Source: Chrysomallon squamiferum | Taxonomy: Eukaryota; Mollusca; Gastropoda; Neomphalida; Peltospiridae | Assembly: GCA_012295275.1 (NCBI GenBank) | Contig: CM022677.1 | Span: 9,737,304-9,801,303, forward strand | Direction of reading: 5' to 3' | DNA length: 64,000 bases | Shown here: positions 59,496 to 64,000 of the stretch, in pieces | How the letters are laid out: each line of letters opens with the position of its first letter | Position numbering within the stretch: position 1 is the first letter of the stretch | The notes under the pieces: model-generated | Seen by the model: the letters and a program-made list of their open reading frames with translations, nothing else | Database searches by the model: none | Told to the model about the DNA's origin: nothing | Made by a program: the position numbers and the translations under genes

Positions 59496-60785
59496 ACATT
59501 ATCTCTCTCATCTACGTGCATTGTCGTTCATATTAAAGAATGATCGCTTCATTTTTTTTTCAAGATTTGTCACTTTTCAGAGATTAAGATTTAAACTGAC
59601 CTCAAGGCTTTCGTGTTACAGTTCAGGTTAAGACTGTAAATAAAACGTTTAGACATCCATTTCATTGACACTCATAAACATGTTACTATCAAACTCAAAG
59701 AAAACGCACAGAATGATTTCATTGTTGTCTGAAAATAAACTGACATCCGTCAAACACTGTCACACTGACCGAAATCTTAGTACAAGTCCTTCTGAATTTG
59801 TTTTCAGTTTACAAAGAAAAAAACTCTGTCATACGAGATTTACAACATCTGTATGAATTATAAAGGAATTATTAATCGCGTGAAGCAGTTTTTTCTTATG
59901 AGGCTATGAGGCATCAATCACAGCATTAAAATTTTGAAAAGCTGAAAATGGACACCTACGATTCATTCATTCTGAATCCTGAAAAAATATCGCCATGGGA
60001 GGGGCGTGCGAGGAACACTGCTTTTGAAGTTAACACAAATTTTTACTTGAACATCGTCGAACTTTATCAAACTGGCTCACTCATTCGGGAATCCTAATAT
60101 TAAAAGAAACAAACGGCATTTTTTCATTTAGAGAAATTTGACGTTTTAATTTGTTCCAAACCGAAATACATACAAATTACTTTCATACAATAGTTAAAAA
60201 AAAGGATCCAATTTATAATTCTAAGCCAGGATTCAGTGAAATTGTAGTTCTCAAAGAACGTAGAGTGTGTCGTCCTTGACCTTATCCTTAAGCCATAAAA
60301 AGAATCTAAGCAATGATGTACTCATAAAATATATATATAACAACAACAGAAATACAACACTTGTAAAGTTTTAATAATTTCTGCGTAGTTACAGTATACA
60401 TTTCTTGCAGCTAATTATTACAAGCTTGTCAGTTTGCTGTTACACCCAACAAAGTTTATTGTGCAGTAGATAAAAATAGTAACAACATGGTTATCCTAAA
60501 CAGTCTCTTTGTTGTGCGCTCGCAGTATATCATGGGATGTCGTGTAAACACGTACTGAATTTCCGTAACAACAAAACAGTATAATAAACAAGTACTTGCA
60601 TTTCCGGTACAGATGAAACACCGTAAAAGGTTGTGTACCTGTTTGTTAAATAAATAACCTGTCAGATTGTTTATCATGTAGAATTATAATTATAATTTAT
60701 CTTTCCGTCATCATAATGGTCCGATTTACAAAACATTATAATATATCTCCATATATAACCTACCCTCCAAACTATGAATTAGAGC

Positions 60786-60881
<96 letters not shown>

Positions 60882-61926
60882 TACACATAAAATCACGCAC
60901 GCACACACAAACCTTTTTTTGTTTGTTTTTTACTTGTTACGTTTTACTGTATTTATACAGATTGTCCTCCACCTGTGTGTCCCACTGACTGTGTAGCCGG
61001 CGTTGAATACTTCGTACTTCCTAACAACTGTGATGGATGTCGTTGTAAACGTGAGTAACGTTGTGTTCACTCTTACAATGGTTCAGACGGTTTTTAAGAC
61101 GATTGTTAAGATTATTTTGCTTATAACCATTTTTAAGATGTTTTTCTGATAATCACAGTATTAATGATTACAGCACGATGTGTTTTTACAACTTGTAAAA
61201 CTTACTGTAAGTTCTGACTCTTATTAATGAGACTTCAATATTATAATGAGATTCAGAATAATCTTTTTTTTTTAAAATGTTTTGGTTGGAAAGAACGATT
61301 GTACTAACAATATTTACTTTTGCTATGACAGAAATAAAAACTGAAGAACAAAAACATCAAAATGATGATGATGTTGATGATAATAATAACATTTGAAAGT
61401 AGGCAAGATTATAATAAGAACGTAAGTCAAAGGACGACACGTTATCAATAATGGTGGAAACTGCTGGTTTACGAAAATTACTAAACTAAGTGAAAGACTG
61501 GTGATGTCAACAAACAACAACAATAACATCAACAACAACAACAATAATAATAATAACAACAATAATAATAATAATAACAACAACAAACAACAACAACAAC
61601 AATTTATAATAATAATAATAATAACAACAACAACAACAACAATTTATAATAATACTAAATAAATATTATTATTACTTCTAATAATAACAGCAGTGGTCAT
61701 AAAGGTTTAATAATTGTTGTGAATGTTTTCACGGTCAGTGTATTTTTCAGTGGACTGTCGACCGCCAGTGTGTCCGAAATGTTCCCTGAACGGAGTTGAG
61801 TATTTCATTGACCCGCTCACTGGGTGCGAGGAATGTCGTTGTAAACGTGAGTGTTGACGTTGTCAGTTCGTCTGTCAGTAACATTGTTTATCTCAACATC
61901 TCTCTCTCGTTTTCTAGCATATTTTA

Positions 61927-62017
<91 letters not shown>

Positions 62018-63292
62018 GCTCTCTCTCTCACACACACACAAATACACCTATTTCGTCTTTGTTTTTTATCTTTGTTTTTTTACCTAATTATTATCAAAGT
62101 ACATTTATTCTAACAAATAAAATAATCAATAAATTCATAAACCGAAACATATAAATAAATAAAAATATTTCTTTCTTTCTTTATTTATTTCTTTATTTGT
62201 TTATTTGTTTCAGTGTGTGGCCCCGCGGTGTGTCCAGACAACTGTGTGAACGGAGTGAAGTTCACTACAAAAGCTGGCTGCAAAGTTTGTGAGTGCAAAC
62301 GTAAGTCTCGTTATCTTAAATTTAAATAAAATAAATTATATTTGTTTTGTACATTATTTATATACGTGTTTATTCTGTACTTTTTATGTTTATGTATCGC
62401 CTGCGAATTATTGTTCAGTTATTTATATTTTGAGTTTTGTTGTTAATTTTTATTGGACTTTTATATTATTTATTTGTTAATTAACAAAAAAAAAAAAAAA
62501 AAAAAAAGAAGAACAAAATAATAAAAATGGAAAAAATTATTATTAAAACGTGCTTTGATCAAACTGTTTCATATTTTTGTTTTACCTTCACCCTGTTATT
62601 CTTCTTCGTACTGCGACTACTACTACTACTACAACTACCTATATTTTCTTTATAGCCGAATGTGCCCCACCCACCTGTCCAGACAGATGTCCATTAGGGG
62701 TGGACTTTTCTGTGACTGATGGTTGCAAAGTGTGTACTTGTAAAAGTAAGTACGGCTGAAAGACCTTACCGAAAATACAGCAAGTGTATTAGTAAAATAA
62801 ATTATTATACTGATGCTGTTGACATTATTTAATTAACTAATTACTTTTAGTAAAGGAACTAGATCGAGTATATTTTTATGAATGTATGTTGTTATAATAA
62901 TTAATTTTAATATTAATTGGATAATAAACCGTTTATTTATTTATTTAGTTATTTACTTACTTACTTACATATTTATTTCAGAATGTAAACCTCCAGTGTG
63001 TCCGAAGTCGTGTCCAGTCGGTGTTGAACATTTCACTGACCCGTCCACTGGCTGCTCTGTCTGTGACTGTAAAGGTTCGTCTCTTTGTAATTAATTTATT
63101 CTGGAGGATGTTATTTTTTATTGTTTGTTATATTTATTTATTTTTCACTGTTATTGTTACTGATGACGATCCTATTGTCCACTTTTTTTATTGTTTGTGT
63201 ATTTAGTTTAGTTATGGTTAGAATTATAAATAATTATTATAATGACGACTACAGTGATGATGATTAATGTTATTATTAATATTATAATTAAA

Positions 63293-63348
<56 letters not shown>

Positions 63349-63481
63349 CATTATTATTACTGTTGTTGTTCTTATTATTATCATCATCATTATCATCATC
63401 ATTATTATTATTGCTATAATTATTATTCATAATTTATTATTATTGTTATTGTTATTATTATTATTATTACCATTATTATTA

Positions 63482-63525
<44 letters not shown>

Positions 63526-63655
63526 GTTACTGTTATTGTTATTATTATTATTGCAGCGTGTCCTCCAGCTGTTTGTCCAGAAGTCTGTAGACACGGAAGC
63601 GAGTTTTACAAAGATCTGTCGACAGGCTGCCGTAAATGTCGTTGTAAAAAGAGAG
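54712..63655 (+). CDS. Secreted multi-module antistasin-like protein, 9 exons seen, 3' end outside window
   Basis: Exons 54712-54766, 57894-57956, 59161-59403, 60961-61050, 61751-61846, 62214-62300, 62656-62745, 62982-63074 and 63557-63655 join in frame; every intron is phase 1 and GT-AG. Exon 1 gives a signal peptide (MEPAPVIALLTLLVVTVRG), exon 2 a short PPPPP linker, exon 3 module 1 and a Pro-rich linker, and exons 4-9 one module each. Each module has six Cys, C-x4-C-P-x2-3-C-x-x-G-V-x-(F/Y)…G-C-x2-C-x-C, the C-terminal half of an antistasin domain. The position used as P1 in antistasin inhibitors is Pro in every module, so these may be structural or binding modules, for example in extracellular matrix, and not classical trypsin inhibitors. 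More modules are expected beyond the edge. Confidence 0.88.
56250..56312. repeat. (TAA)n microsatellite in intron 1
   Basis: About 21 pure units. The wider intron also has CTGT/CTAT tetranucleotide repeats at 55915-56160. Confidence 0.95.
57298..57660. other. GC-richer island in intron 1 of the multi-module gene
   Basis: Base composition is clearly less AT-rich than its surroundings. The minus strand is open for more than 110 codons with hydrophobic parts (for example LDLFCYIFILPLSCFG), but has no ATG in good context and no known family. It could be a gene fragment or an old element. Confidence 0.25.
57894..57956 (+). CDS. Multi-module gene exon 2 (Pro-rich linker)
   Basis: After acceptor ttttcag reads GQGQAPYDPNSPLPPPPPGK. 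Donor gtaagt, phase 1 on both sides. The polypyrimidine tract is a long run of T. Confidence 0.78.
59161..59403 (+). CDS. Multi-module gene exon 3 (antistasin-like module 1 and Pro-rich linker)
   Basis: 243 bp. Module CPAPQCPINCLEATQT then ENGCERCQC, followed by a Pro/Gln-rich linker with PPPPEQPPPP and EPPPPNLDLPPPPP. The acceptor tactag is preceded by a (TTG/TTA)n tract. Confidence 0.87.
59451..59492. repeat. (CA)n microsatellite just after exon 3 donor
   Basis: About 20 units beginning some 47 bp into intron 3 of the multi-module gene. The rest of the intron to 60788 has no recognised feature. Confidence 0.95.
60789..60870. repeat. (TC)n microsatellite upstream of exon 4
   Basis: About 41 units, then a short (CA)n run. 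Confidence 0.95.
60961..61050 (+). CDS. Multi-module gene exon 4 (antistasin-like module 2)
   Basis: DCPPPVCPTDCVAGVEYF then NNCDGCRCK. Acceptor tatacag, donor gtgagt. A long (TC)n tract (60789-60870) lies 90 bp upstream. Confidence 0.9.
61751..61846 (+). CDS. Multi-module gene exon 5 (antistasin-like module 3)
   Basis: DCRPPVCPKCSLNGVEYF then TGCEECRCK. One residue is missing between Cys 2 and 3 (CPKC where others have CPxxC). Acceptor tttttcag. Confidence 0.9.
61929..62013. repeat. (TC)n microsatellite in intron 5
   Basis: About 42 units starting roughly 80 bp after the exon 5 donor, again followed by a short (CA)n run. Confidence 0.95.
62214..62300 (+). CDS. Multi-module gene exon 6 (antistasin-like module 4)
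   Basis: CGPAVCPDNCVNGVKF then AGCKVCECK. Acceptor gtttcag, donor gtaagt. Confidence 0.9.
62656..62745 (+). CDS. Multi-module gene exon 7 (antistasin-like module 5)
   Basis: ECAPPTCPDRCPLGVDF then DGCKVCTCK. Acceptor tttatag, donor gtaagt; reading through the donor would stop within five codons. Confidence 0.9.
62982..63074 (+). CDS. Multi-module gene exon 8 (antistasin-like module 6)
   Basis: KCKPPVCPKSCPVGVEHF then TGCSVCDCK. Acceptor atttcag; donor gttcgt is weaker than the others. Confidence 0.88.
63295..63550. repeat. (TTA)n microsatellite upstream of exon 9
   Basis: Interrupted by TTG and TCA units and continuous up to the acceptor of exon 9. Confidence 0.95.
63557..63655 (+). CDS. 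Multi-module gene exon 9 (antistasin-like module 7)
   Basis: ACPPAVCPEVCRHGSEFY then TGCRKCRCKKR. Acceptor ttgcag sits at the end of a (TTA)n/(TTG)n tract of about 250 bp. Donor gtacgt is phase 1, so another exon follows outside the window. Confidence 0.88.
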
Positions 63656-64000
63656 GTACGTCACAAAATGAAGACGTTGCTCAGTTTTATTTTACCTAGA
63701 CAAAATACAAACTGTTTAGCTGTCAAAAAATTAATTAATTTATTTATTTGTTTGTTGTTTATTTTTATTTTTTTATTTTTTTTTATTCATTTATTTGTTT
63801 ATTTACTTAGGTTTATTTATTTATATAGTTGTTTGTTATTTTATTCTTTGTTTAAAATAAAGCATTTAATAGTTTCTCTGTTTCTGATGATCTTTTTCAT
63901 TATTAACGCTCTCATTAAGATATAAATATAGAAATGTGTTTAAGATGGATGGACTGACAGACAGATAAATAATTATTATTAATAATAATAATAATAGATA

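Noticed and set aside
60716-62113. SLSLSL and RERERE ORFs
   Set aside because: Translations of (TC)n microsatellites between antistasin exons.

Overview
The window is animal nuclear DNA. It is very AT-rich and full of microsatellites, genes are split into short exons with GT-AG introns, and there is debris of non-LTR, Ty3/gypsy, MULE-type and mariner-like elements plus tRNA-derived SINEs. The gene content (an RNF111/Arkadia ortholog and antistasin-type secreted proteins) and the repeat style suggest a lophotrochozoan, most likely a mollusc. That placement is inference. No CRISPR array, rRNA or intact tRNA gene was seen.

Layout. (1) 1-11534, minus strand: nine exons of an NAD(P)-binding SDR/epimerase-like protein, running off the left edge. 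(2) 12958-25059, plus strand, head to head with it: a complete 13-exon, 941-residue RNF111/Arkadia RING-H2 E3 ligase with SUMO-interacting motifs, a His/Pro-rich middle and a C-terminal RING. (3) 25060-43000: gene-poor, AT-rich. It holds a broken Ty3/gypsy-like element (about 32411-33990), a duplicated ~760-800 bp block (30613-31372 and 35915-36712), long degenerate GATA/GACA repeats, a FLYWCH/MULE transposase relic (about 41276-41830) and a mariner-like MITE (42233-42425). (4) 43041-49542, minus strand: a terminal exon with poly(A) signal, a 24-bp coding-type repeat array, an 870-bp inverted-repeat transposon, and two copies of an unrecognised coding-like cassette mixed with SINEs. (5) 50560-52639, minus strand: a complete three-exon, 96-residue secreted protein with a WAP-like half and one antistasin-like half. 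(6) 54712-63655 and beyond, plus strand: a secreted protein with at least seven antistasin-like modules, nearly one per exon, all introns phase 1, running off the right edge.

How the genes relate. The SDR and RNF111 genes share a 1.4-kb divergent interval. The two antistasin-type genes are also divergent, about 2.1 kb apart, and share module boundaries and intron phase, so they look like products of local duplication and exon shuffling. RNF111 in other animals promotes TGF-beta/Nodal signalling by degrading SnoN/SKI and also reads SUMO chains. This copy keeps the SIMs and RING but differs at residues of the NRG/TIER signature.

All gene structures were read by eye from ORF continuity, splice signals and phase. 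There is no transcript support.
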